Of a stretch of DNA of 64,000 nucleotides, positions 8,609 through 15,948 are shown piece by piece. Under the pieces are notes generated by a model. That model saw nothing but the letters and a program-made list of their open reading frames with translations. It had not been told where the DNA came from and searched no databases. Source of the DNA: DASTSN01 sp035760665 (GTDB lineage Bacteria > Bacteroidota > Bacteroidia > Chitinophagales > Chitinophagaceae); assembly GCA_035760665.1 (NCBI GenBank), contig DASTSN010000109.1:62001-126000 (forward strand). Direction: 5' to 3'. Position 1 is the first letter of the stretch. Each line of letters opens with the position of its first letter. Made by a program: the position numbers and the translations under genes.

Positions 8609-8998
8609 ATGAAAACAGCACTTACCACAAACCTGCTTTCTGTTGTTTTTCTGCTGGGATTCTTTACGTTTCAAAGCGGAATTGACGAAGTGATTGGTGC
8701 ATTAAAAGCAGGCAACGCCACTGAGTTGTCAAAGTATATTGAAGACAATGTGGAAATCACGCTGCCTGACAAAAGTGATAATTACAGTAAAGCCCAGGCT
8801 GCGTTGATCCTAAAAGATTTTTTTGCCAATAGTGTGGTAAAAACCTTTGATGTGAAGCATAAGGGTGATCAGGGTGGAGGCCAGTTTTGCATTGGTACCC
8901 TTCAGACAAAATCCGGTAATTACCGTACAATGGTTTTTATGAAAGCCAAGGGCAATAAACAGGTGATGAAGGAAATCAGGTTTCAAAGCGTAGAATGA
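8609..8998 (+). CDS. DUF4783 domain lipid-free secreted protein
   Basis: This 129-residue protein has an N-terminal signal peptide (about 1-22, ending near FQS) followed by an NTF2-like fold assigned to DUF4783. The signature runs from VIGALKAGNATELSKYIEDN through the middle segment AALILKDFF to HKGDQGGGQFCIGTL. The function is unknown; the NTF2-like shape suggests ligand binding or a structural role in the periplasm. It is transcribed toward nadC, with a clear hairpin terminator between them, so the frequent nadC neighbourhood in Bacteroidota does not mean a shared transcript here. Confidence 0.88.
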   Translation: MKTALTTNLLSVVFLLGFFTFQSGIDEVIGALKAGNATELSKYIEDNVEITLPDKSDNYSKAQAALILKDFFANSVVKTFDVKHKGDQGGGQFCIGTLQTKSGNYRTMVFMKAKGNKQVMKEIRFQSVE

Positions 8999-9020
8999 TA
9001 ATCGTATTTTCATAATACAG

Positions 9021-9050
9021 GCCTTTCCTGATCGGGAAAGGCTTTTTTTT
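9021..9050 (+). terminator. Terminator after the DUF4783 gene
   Basis: GCCTTTCC / GGGAAAGGC stem followed by eight T. It lies 22 bases after the stop and ends 12 bases before nadC. Confidence 0.85.
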
Positions 9051-9062
9051 ATTTTTGCCGGT

Positions 9063-9920
9063 ATGAATTATACAGAACAATTGCAGCACCTTGTAGCAGA
9101 AGCGCTGAAAGAAGACATTGGCGATGGCGATCACAGTACGCTTTCCTGTATTCCTGCCGATGTAAAAGGCAAGGCTGTGCTTAAAATAAAACAAACAGGT
9201 ATTCTTGCCGGTATGCAGGTGGCAGAATGGATTTTTCATTACAGGGAACCTGCCAGTATTTTTCGTGCCTATAAAAAAGATGGGGACACAATGCAGCCCG
9301 GGGATATTGCCTTTGAGGTGGAAGCAACGGCTGCCTGTATTCTGCAGTGTGAAAGGTTGGTGCTGAATTGTATGCAACGTATGAGCGGTATTGCCACGCT
9401 GACACGCCAGTATACAGATAAATTAACGGGGTATAAAACAAGGGTGCTGGATACCCGAAAGACTACACCGAATTTCAGGTTGCTGGAAAAAGAGGCCGTA
9501 CGCATCGGCGGCGGTGTCAATCACCGGATGGGGCTGTATGATATGATCATGCTCAAAGATAACCATATTGATTTTTGTGGTGGTATTGAGCAGGCAATTG
9601 AACGGGCACATCAATACGTTATCTCGCAAAAACCCGGTATGGGGATAGAGGTGGAAACCCGTACTATCGGGGATGTGCAAAAAGTGGTGAGTGTTGGAAA
9701 GGGGAAGGTCTTTCGTATTATGCTGGATAATTTTACACCTGACCAGATACAAGAGGCATTAGCCATAATCGGTCGAGATTTTGAAACGGAAGCCAGCGGT
9801 GGCATCAACCTTACAAATGTTACCGACTATGCCCGAACCGGTGTTGATTATGTAAGCATCGGCGCATTGATTCACCAGGCACAAAGCCTGGATTTAAGCC
9901 TGAAGGCTGTCATTGTATAA
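9063..9920 (+). CDS. nadC: Nicotinate-nucleotide pyrophosphorylase (quinolinate phosphoribosyltransferase)
   Basis: NadC converts quinolinate and PRPP to nicotinate mononucleotide, CO2 and pyrophosphate in de novo NAD synthesis. The 285-residue product carries the family's substrate-binding segments: LKEDIGDGDHST near 15-26, DTRKTTPNFRLLEKEAVRIG at about 131-150, HRMGLYDMIMLKDNHI just after, then EVETRT and a phosphate-binding SGGINL near 245. A second NAD gene, nadE, lies at 20264 in the same window but is not linked. The following SUI1-family gene starts 13 bases after the stop, so the two are probably co-transcribed. Confidence 0.97.
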   Translation: MNYTEQLQHLVAEALKEDIGDGDHSTLSCIPADVKGKAVLKIKQTGILAGMQVAEWIFHYREPASIFRAYKKDGDTMQPGDIAFEVEATAACILQCERLVLNCMQRMSGIATLTRQYTDKLTGYKTRVLDTRKTTPNFRLLEKEAVRIGGGVNHRMGLYDMIMLKDNHIDFCGGIEQAIERAHQYVISQKPGMGIEVETRTIGDVQKVVSVGKGKVFRIMLDNFTPDQIQEALAIIGRDFETEASGGINLTNVTDYARTGVDYVSIGALIHQAQSLDLSLKAVIV

Positions 9921-9933
9921 AAAGCAGTAAACC

Positions 9934-10275
9934 ATGCCAAAAAAAAATAAACCGGATGCCAGGGGATTCGTCTACAGTACTGATCCCGGTTTTCGTTTCG
10001 AAAGCGAAAATACACCGGTGGGAACACTGCCGCCGTCACTGCAGCAATTGAAAATACTGCTGGACACCAAGCAACGGGCCGGTAAAGTGGTTACGCTGAT
10101 AACAGGATTTGTAGGTACGGCACAAGACCTGGAAGACCTCTGCAAGAAGCTAAAAGGTTTTTGCGGTACCGGGGGCTCTGCCAAAGATGGAGAGATCATT
10201 CTGCAGGGCGATCACCGGGCAAAAGTATTACAGTGGCTGCAAAAAAACGGATATACGAAAACCCGAAAAGTATAA
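9934..10275 (+). CDS. SUI1/eIF1-family translation factor (YciH type)
   Basis: This 113-residue protein has a C-terminal SUI1 domain: a basic segment KQRAGKVVTLITGF, then LCKKLKGFCGTGGSAKDGEI and a short RAKVLQWLQKNGY tail. Bacterial members (YciH) resemble eukaryotic eIF1 and affect the stringency of start-codon selection, but are dispensable. The N-terminal 45 residues are basic and probably flexible. It is the last gene before a gene-free stretch of about 410 bases. Confidence 0.93.
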   Translation: MPKKNKPDARGFVYSTDPGFRFESENTPVGTLPPSLQQLKILLDTKQRAGKVVTLITGFVGTAQDLEDLCKKLKGFCGTGGSAKDGEIILQGDHRAKVLQWLQKNGYTKTRKV

Positions 10276-10688
10276 AATCTGTATCATAAAGCTTATCCAG
10301 TTCTGTATAATTATTACAGCTGTTTTTTATCTGGTTCGCCTTTATGTAATAAAGCCTCATAAACTATTTCCCCAAAGATGTACGTACCAATCTTTGCTTC
10401 TTAATGGACAAGACGGTCGCTTTCCAAGTTATAGCAAATCAAGGGTGCCTATATTATAGCTTTAAACGTGTAATATTCAACAGCTAAGATACTGTTGGTT
10501 TCAAGAATAACCGTACAATACAGAAGGATTCCGTAATTATGAAATGCCTCCTGTAATTGGTCTAATCATGCGGCTCTTTGAGCAGCATCAGCCTTTGCTT
10601 TGATAACTGTCATAAGATTGTCATTTATCCCGGTATAGCTTCGTTGCCGAAATGATTTCTGAATTATTCATTCTTAAATAAGTTGTTT
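10276..10688. other. Gene-free stretch upstream of the electron-transfer cluster
   Basis: About 410 bases with no convincing reading frame on either strand, no tRNA-like fold and no strong terminator. It is AT-rich. The last 100 bases before the YceI gene presumably hold that cluster's promoter; TAGCTTCG at 10636-10643 resembles a -7 element but has no properly spaced TTTG partner. Confidence 0.5.
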
Positions 10689-11381
10689 ATGAGAGCTAGA
10701 AACAAAGCATACCTCTTCGTGCTGGCAATACTGATTTCAGGTTATGCATACATCGCTTCCTGTACACACAAAGACGAAATCCTCACCTCCAACGGCGCTA
10801 ATATTCAAAGGGGAACACTGACCCTGAAACTGGATCCAGTTACCAATCCGGGACTCGTGTTTGAAAAATCACACTCCAATGTAGGATGGGAAACACCATA
10901 TGCCGGATCATTGTCTTTGCTGACCGGTCGATTTAACTCTTTTGGGTTTAATTCATTCAATTTTGACGAATCGCACCCGGAAAATATCAATTTCGAAGCG
11001 TGGGTGCAACTTAACACAGTTAATACCAGTGAACCCGGGCGTGATACCGGCTGCCTGCTTCATACGTTCCATACAGGCAAAATCGGTACAATTAATCAAA
11101 CCGTAGATTCCAACCTCGCTGTGGTGAAAACAACTAAGGTTGTTTTCAGCCCTACAGATAAGGGGTATATCGTTACAGGCACGCTGACATTTAATGGTAT
11201 TACCAAAGAAATTACCGGTAAGATGACGTATGACGGATCGGCCCCTTCCGGTACCAAAACAAAATATGGCTTCAGCTTTAGTTTCCAGATACTGGCGAAT
11301 ACAGATTACCTGCTGGCCAGTACCAATATTGCTGATAATGTACAGATAAAGTGTAACGCTATATTCACCTACACGCCTTGA
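10689..11381 (+). CDS. YceI-family lipoprotein
   Basis: YceI proteins are lipocalin-like barrels that bind long hydrophobic ligands such as polyprenyl chains or quinones. The 230-residue product starts at ATG 10689; a TTG at 10683 is less likely. It has a lipoprotein signal ending IASC with Cys25. The YceI fold then runs from about 38, with FEKSHSNVGWETPYAG, a central NINFEAWVQLNTVNTSEPGR and the terminal ILANTDYLLASTN. It opens the electron-transfer cluster; a quinone-binding lipoprotein would suit a cluster that also holds an NrfD quinone subunit, but this is inference. The signal places it at a membrane surface in the periplasm. Confidence 0.88.
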   Translation: MRARNKAYLFVLAILISGYAYIASCTHKDEILTSNGANIQRGTLTLKLDPVTNPGLVFEKSHSNVGWETPYAGSLSLLTGRFNSFGFNSFNFDESHPENINFEAWVQLNTVNTSEPGRDTGCLLHTFHTGKIGTINQTVDSNLAVVKTTKVVFSPTDKGYIVTGTLTFNGITKEITGKMTYDGSAPSGTKTKYGFSFSFQILANTDYLLASTNIADNVQIKCNAIFTYTP

Positions 11382-11440
11382 TGTAAGCGTGGACGAGTTT
11401 AATATTTCACCAGGATTTTTTTGAAATAAAACATTGAAGT

Positions 11441-11821
11441 ATGAAATCTATTATAATGCCTCTGGCAGCATTCATTGTCTTGTCTTCGCTTTCCAGCTGT
11501 TATAAAGATATTATCAGCCCGGGACAGGATCCAAACGGTCCGCCACAGCAAGTGAGTTTCAGTGGCGATTTGGTCCCTATTTTCTCTGCCAACTGCGCTA
11601 TCAGCGGTTGCCACGACGGTACAGCCCATAATCCGTCGCTGGTGGCAGACCAGGCTTATAACGCAATAGTGGGCGGCGGCTATGTGAATACGACGGTGCC
11701 AACCAGCAGCATCCTGTACAGCGAAGTACGTTCTGGCAGTATGCCGCCCTCAGGCGCATTAAAAGCCTCGGATACGCAAAAAATACTTGACTGGATCCGC
11801 AATGGGGCGCCCAATAACTAA
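11441..11821 (+). CDS. Lipoprotein c-type cytochrome with CX4CH motif
   Basis: This 126-residue protein has a lipoprotein signal ending LSSC (Cys20). The haem site is CAISGCH at 52-58, with four residues between the cysteines instead of the usual two. This variant occurs in a group of Bacteroidota and Planctomycetes cytochromes. A conserved GSMPPSG segment near 100 provides a likely Met axial ligand, and the C-terminus LDWIRNGAPNN is typical of that group. It follows the YceI gene by 59 bases and precedes the DUF5777 barrel gene, so it is probably the surface-anchored electron carrier of the cluster. Haem attachment by the standard Ccs machinery to CX4CH is plausible but not proven by sequence. 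Confidence 0.82.
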   Translation: MKSIIMPLAAFIVLSSLSSCYKDIISPGQDPNGPPQQVSFSGDLVPIFSANCAISGCHDGTAHNPSLVADQAYNAIVGGGYVNTTVPTSSILYSEVRSGSMPPSGALKASDTQKILDWIRNGAPNN

Positions 11822-11898
11822 ACAGCATCAGATGAAATGAGCTATGATATAATTAGCTCATTCATGTGGCAAAAATGTTACCAATTAAAAACATGCAC

Positions 11899-12885
11899 AT
11901 GAAAACGAGAAAAAAAATACGAACCGCTTTGCTGCAACCGGCTTTTTGTTTGCTTGTACTCCTGGTATGTAGCGCCAGGTCATTTAGCCAGGATGCGGAC
12001 ACCGCAAACGTTGAAGAGCCCGAAGCGACTGTTGCCCGGAAAGCAAAGCCGGTAAAAAATACGTTTGAAAGTATCTGGCTGATCGATAACCAAACAGTCA
12101 TGGTGCCGGTGAAAAAATCGTTTGAGATGGATATCATGCACCGGTTTGGTACGCTCAAAACAGGGTACCAGGATTTTTATGGTTTTTTTGCACCCTCTAA
12201 CATCAGGCTTGGGTTCAGCTATGTACCCATAGACCGTTTATTGATAGGGACTGCCATCACTAAAGCGAATATGACCTGGGAAGGATATGCGAAATATGCT
12301 ATTCTTAAACAGACAAAGGGACAATACCCCGTTAGTGTAACCTATTTGGTTGATATGGCCTGGGACACACGTACCCGGGATAATTTCATCCATTCCTCCG
12401 ATAGGCTGCTGTATTTCCATCAATTGATGATTGCCCGCAAATTATCTCCTAAACTATCCATACAGATTGCTCCGAGTCTGTCGCATCAAAACGTTGTAAA
12501 CGGCTATTATAAAACGACAGGTACAGTCGGTGATAGCAGCTATAAGGCAACAGTGGAAGGTGAGATGAAGCATGAACATTTCGCTATTGCAGTTTCTGCC
12601 CGCTATAAAATAAAAGCTACCATGTCGTTGCTGTTCGGATACGATCAGCCGCTGACCAAACACCCGGCAGGTAACCCAAATCCAAACCTTTCCATAGGTA
12701 TTGAGTTTACCACCAGCTCGCATGCCTTCCAGTTGTTTTTCACGAATTATTATTATATCACGCCACAGCGAAATAACTTATTCAACAAAAACAACCCTGT
12801 AACAATCAATTCCTTTAACGATATAACCCTGCATAAAGAGAATTTCCTTATTGGGTTTAATATTACCCGCTTGTGGAATTATTAA
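11899..12885 (+). CDS. DUF5777-family outer-membrane beta-barrel protein
   Basis: This protein of about 328 residues has a signal peptide (ALLQPAFCLLVLLVCSARSFS) and an acidic linker. The rest matches DUF5777 in character: SIWLIDNQTVMVPVKKSFEM, then MHRFGTLKTGYQDFYGFFAP, then amphipathic strands ending FLIGFNITRLWNY with a terminal aromatic, as barrels have. I chose ATG 11899 because it leaves a normal signal; a GTG at 11866 and ATGs at 11875 and 11893 are in frame. DUF5777 has no known function. Sitting between two cytochrome genes, it could provide a passage or docking site for electron carriers at the outer membrane; this is inference only. Confidence 0.82.
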   Translation: MKTRKKIRTALLQPAFCLLVLLVCSARSFSQDADTANVEEPEATVARKAKPVKNTFESIWLIDNQTVMVPVKKSFEMDIMHRFGTLKTGYQDFYGFFAPSNIRLGFSYVPIDRLLIGTAITKANMTWEGYAKYAILKQTKGQYPVSVTYLVDMAWDTRTRDNFIHSSDRLLYFHQLMIARKLSPKLSIQIAPSLSHQNVVNGYYKTTGTVGDSSYKATVEGEMKHEHFAIAVSARYKIKATMSLLFGYDQPLTKHPAGNPNPNLSIGIEFTTSSHAFQLFFTNYYYITPQRNNLFNKNNPVTINSFNDITLHKENFLIGFNITRLWNY

Positions 12886-12907
12886 TTATAAAATCAAACA
12901 GTTTATC

Positions 12908-13309
12908 ATGAAAACGAACATTGTTGTAATAACTACCGCGGTGCTGTTTTTAGGTACTGCGGCCTTTAGACCGTTTCAGCAAGATCCCTGGCCGGTTCCG
13001 GACAAATATGTAAAGATGGCGAATCCGGTGAAAGCCGATGCCGAATCAATTGCCAATGGAAAAGAGTTGTGGGCAAAACATTGCCAGTCCTGTCACGGAA
13101 AATCCGGTAAAGGAGATGGCCCCAAGGCTGCCCAGTTAAAAACACAACCCGAGGATTTTAATAAGCCAGATTTTTATAATCAAACGGACGGAGCTCTTTT
13201 TTATAAAACTTCAGAAGGCAGAAAAGATATGCCCAGTTTCAAAAAGAAAATTCCTGATCAGGAAGATATCTGGTCTGTTATTAACTATATCAGGAGCATG
13301 CGTAAGTGA
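12908..13309 (+). CDS. Monohaem cytochrome c
   Basis: This is a 133-residue secreted class I cytochrome. The signal peptide covers roughly residues 1-22, the haem-attachment motif CQSCH lies at 59-63 within GKELWAKH-CQSCHGKSGKGDGP, and a GRKDMPSFKKKI segment near 112 carries the Met axial ligand. The domain ends IWSVINYIRSMRK, the usual C-terminal helix. The start at ATG 12908 was chosen over the longer frame because it begins a standard signal and leaves no overlap with the upstream gene. It is probably the soluble periplasmic carrier between the membrane NrfD complex and a partner. Confidence 0.92.
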   Translation: MKTNIVVITTAVLFLGTAAFRPFQQDPWPVPDKYVKMANPVKADAESIANGKELWAKHCQSCHGKSGKGDGPKAAQLKTQPEDFNKPDFYNQTDGALFYKTSEGRKDMPSFKKKIPDQEDIWSVINYIRSMRK

Positions 13310-13318
13310 TGATGAAAT

Positions 13319-13344
13319 GAAAACCGGTCACCGTACCGGTTTTC
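13319..13344 (+). terminator. Hairpin inside the electron-transfer cluster
   Basis: Perfect 10-bp inverted repeat GAAAACCGGT / ACCGGTTTTC with a six-base loop, 10 bases after the cytochrome c stop. The following T run is short, so it may be a partial terminator or a processing point that separates the first four genes from the last four. Confidence 0.5.
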
Positions 13345-13433
13345 CCTTTCAGTTCTGCAATTTTTTTAAAAAAGATCGTTCTAAATCACTTTTTGCAAGT
13401 GGTCATGCATCATCGTCTTTTAATATTACCATT

Positions 13434-13682
13434 ATGAAAGAGAAACAAAACAACCCGGTGACCCGGAAACGGTTCATGCTTTCGGGGCTGGGAATTCTTT
13501 CCCTGATCGCGGCATTTAAACTATGGCGTTTTTCCGGTGCGAAACGACCGGTTAAAACCGTGAAAATGCTTACACAGGATGGCAAACTGGTGGAGGTGGA
13601 TGTGTCAAATATTCCGCCGGAAAAAAAGAAAATTACCAACACCCAATTGCAAAACTGGATTACAAAGAAACCTAACTCCTGA
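13434..13682 (+). CDS. Small membrane-anchored protein preceding the ferredoxin subunit
   Basis: This 82-residue protein is not a named family. It starts at ATG 13434; the longer frame from 13317 runs through a hairpin and looks non-coding. It has TRKRF at 10-14, a hydrophobic helix at about 15-31, and then a short soluble part VKTVKMLTQDGKLVEVD (40-56) ending in a Pro/Lys-rich tail. The RKRF-plus-hydrophobic start resembles a Tat signal or a simple membrane anchor. The soluble part closely resembles residues 43-57 of the next protein (VKLLSVDGEIIEVD). Both may share one partner, presumably in the NrfD complex. Its stop is 20 bases before the ferredoxin gene. Confidence 0.75.
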   Translation: MKEKQNNPVTRKRFMLSGLGILSLIAAFKLWRFSGAKRPVKTVKMLTQDGKLVEVDVSNIPPEKKKITNTQLQNWITKKPNS

Positions 13683-13702
13683 TCATCAAAACAGCAACAG
13701 CA

Positions 13703-14620
13703 ATGAAAAGTGATAACAGTTCAAGAAGAGAGTTCATCGCTGCAGGCCTGGCCGCAGCGGTAGCGGCAGGCTGCTCTTCAAAAAATCCTTTTGCGCCGGA
13801 GGATGCCAGCGTAAAGGCTTCCGGGGAAAAAGTAAAATTACTTTCTGTAGATGGTGAAATCATCGAAGTGGATAAAGCCTTCCTGAAGCCTGTACCAGAC
13901 ACCCCGCATCTGTCCAGTGAAGAAGAACGTACAGGAATGCTAGGTAAGAGTTTTGTGATGGTTATTGATCTTTCACGCTGCAAAAATCTTAAGAAATGCC
14001 AGGCGGCCTGCAATCACATGCACCATGTGCACCCGGGGCAAAACTGGATCAAAGTATACCCGATGGAGGATGCTGACCATACAGCTCCGTACTGGCAGCC
14101 CACTACTTGTATGCACTGTGATGAACCTCCTTGCGTAAAGGTTTGCCCGGTAGATGCAACGTTCAAACGGCAGGATGGCCTGGTATTGATTGACAGCAAC
14201 CGATGTATTGGTTGCCGCTTTTGTATGGCTGCCTGTCCGTACTCCACGCGGGTATTTAATTGGGGCGATCCGGGCTTGCCGGAGCAGATAGCGGACGAGT
14301 CTTATTCCTGCGAGACTAGTATGCCACAAAAAAAAGGTACAGTGGGCAAATGTGATTTTTGCCCGGATATGACGCGGAAAGGAATGCTGCCGCACTGTGT
14401 CAGTGCTTGTCCAAATGGCGTGTTTTTCTTTGGAGACCTGAATGAAGACTCTGTGACAAATGGCGCCGAAACGTTTCGCTTCAGCGATCTGATCAGGGAT
14501 AAAGCTGGCTACAGGCTGATGGAAGACCTGGGTACCAAACCACGTGTTTACTATCTGCCGCCGGTAAACCGCAACTTCCCCTTTGAGGAGGGACTTGAAA
14601 ATGATCAAAATAACAGTTAA
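13703..14620 (+). CDS. Four-cluster ferredoxin subunit with Tat signal (NrfC/PsrB type)
   Basis: This 305-residue electron-transfer subunit resembles NrfC, PsrB and DmsB. The N-terminus SSRREFIAAGLAAAVAAGC is a Tat signal; Cys24 also fits a lipobox, so a Tat lipoprotein is possible. Four cysteine groups follow: C93/C99/C103, C136/C139/C144/C148, C168/C171/C174/C178, and C217/C220/C232/C236. In the first group the spacing C-x2-L-x2-C-x3-C shows Leu96 where the second cysteine normally stands, so one cluster may be [3Fe-4S]. The next gene encodes the NrfD membrane subunit, the usual partner. No molybdopterin catalytic subunit is present nearby. Confidence 0.92.
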   Translation: MKSDNSSRREFIAAGLAAAVAAGCSSKNPFAPEDASVKASGEKVKLLSVDGEIIEVDKAFLKPVPDTPHLSSEEERTGMLGKSFVMVIDLSRCKNLKKCQAACNHMHHVHPGQNWIKVYPMEDADHTAPYWQPTTCMHCDEPPCVKVCPVDATFKRQDGLVLIDSNRCIGCRFCMAACPYSTRVFNWGDPGLPEQIADESYSCETSMPQKKGTVGKCDFCPDMTRKGMLPHCVSACPNGVFFFGDLNEDSVTNGAETFRFSDLIRDKAGYRLMEDLGTKPRVYYLPPVNRNFPFEEGLENDQNNS

Positions 14621-14631
14621 ACTTTTTTACG

Positions 14632-15948
14632 GTGAATACTTCTGCATTAACTCCGGAAAAAATTACCACCGACCTCTTACCCCAACGTTTTGGAAAACGA
14701 GGAATCCTGTGGACGGCTTTCCTCGTTCTGATTTGCCTGGTCGGCGTATACGCTTATTATCGCCAGTTGTCAAAAGGGCTGGTGGTTACACATATGCGGG
14801 ACTATGTATCGTGGGGGATTTATATATCAAATTTTGTGTTTTTTGTGGCGATCAGTTTAGTTGGATCGCTTATCACTGCTGTTTTTCGACTGGCCAATGT
14901 AAAGTGGAGTACACCACTAACGAGGATTGCTGAAATTATTGCTGTTTCTGCCATTGTTTTTGCCGCTATTATCATTGTTGTAGATATGGGCCGTCCAGAG
15001 CGGTTTATGAATCTTTTTATTTACGGCCGGCTGCAATCGCCCATTATTTGGGACGTTATCGTGATCAGCACTTATTTTTTTATCAGCCTGCTATTGCTCT
15101 ATTTCCCGTTGTTGCCTGATCTGAAAATTTTACAAAATAATGCAGGCCGTTTTGCAGGATGGATGAATAAGTTATACCGCTTTCTCGGCTCTTTCTGGAA
15201 AGGCACCGATGGCCAGCACAAAGTAAGCGAAAGAGCCATTACAATCTTATCCATTACCATTATACCCGTGGCTTTCTGCATTCACACAGTCACTTCCTGG
15301 TTGTTTGCCACCACGTACAGGCCAGGCTGGGATAGTACCAACTTCGGTGCTTATTTTATTTCCGGGGCTTTTTTGGTAGGCGCAGGTGCTGTTGTGGTAG
15401 CTATGTATGTTTTTCGTAAAACGTATCGCCTGGAGAAATACATTACCGAAATGCATTTTGAGAAAATGGGCAGGATTGTAGTGCTGCTGGCGCTTTTGTA
15501 TTTATATTTTAATATCAACGAATACCTGGTGCCGGCTTTTAAAATGAAAAAGCCCGAAGAAGCGCATCTCACTAATCTTTTTACCGGTGAGTTTGCGCCC
15601 ATGTTCTGGTTTGCAATTGTAGTGGGGATGGTATTACCTATTATTATCCTGTTGTTTAAAAAAGGACGTAAACCGTTGCCGATGTTTATTGTAGGCATCA
15701 TGGTGGTGGTGGGGGCCTGGTTTAAGCGCTATCTGATTGTAACACCTACTTTATTACATCCTTTCCTGCCGATGCACGATGTGCCGGAAAGTTATCGTCA
15801 TTATTTTCCCAGTTGGGAGGAATGGGCAATTGCTATGGGATCGCTTGCCGGTGCTTTACTGGTGATCACATTTTTTGCCCGCATATTTCCTATTATTCCC
15901 ATTCACGAAACAATTACAGAAGATGAAAACGCTGTCCAGACTAGTTAG
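14632..15948 (+). CDS. NrfD/PsrC-type integral membrane quinone-interacting subunit
   Basis: NrfD-family subunits exchange electrons between the quinone pool and a periplasmic ferredoxin subunit. This 438-residue protein begins with GTG at 14632, 11 bases after the ferredoxin stop. It has about ten hydrophobic helices, including FVFFVAISLVGSLITAVFRL after the family motif MRDYVSWGIYIS, the RPERFMNLFIYGRLQSPIIW segment, and FGAYFISGAFLVGAGAVVVA. The last 30 residues are hydrophilic. It overlaps the next gene by 26 bases, which supports translational coupling. The direction of electron flow cannot be read from the sequence. Confidence 0.93.
   Translation: MNTSALTPEKITTDLLPQRFGKRGILWTAFLVLICLVGVYAYYRQLSKGLVVTHMRDYVSWGIYISNFVFFVAISLVGSLITAVFRLANVKWSTPLTRIAEIIAVSAIVFAAIIIVVDMGRPERFMNLFIYGRLQSPIIWDVIVISTYFFISLLLLYFPLLPDLKILQNNAGRFAGWMNKLYRFLGSFWKGTDGQHKVSERAITILSITIIPVAFCIHTVTSWLFATTYRPGWDSTNFGAYFISGAFLVGAGAVVVAMYVFRKTYRLEKYITEMHFEKMGRIVVLLALLYLYFNINEYLVPAFKMKKPEEAHLTNLFTGEFAPMFWFAIVVGMVLPIIILLFKKGRKPLPMFIVGIMVVVGAWFKRYLIVTPTLLHPFLPMHDVPESYRHYFPSWEEWAIAMGSLAGALLVITFFARIFPIIPIHETITEDENAVQTS

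Noticed and set aside
10187..10459. 90-codon frame after the SUI1 gene
   Set aside because: It overlaps the SUI1 3' end in another frame and continues into AT-rich sequence with no protein-like pattern.
13973..14608. 211-codon open frame on the minus strand over the ferredoxin gene
   Set aside because: The opposite strand has four ordered cysteine groups and is clearly coding; the frame is a shadow.
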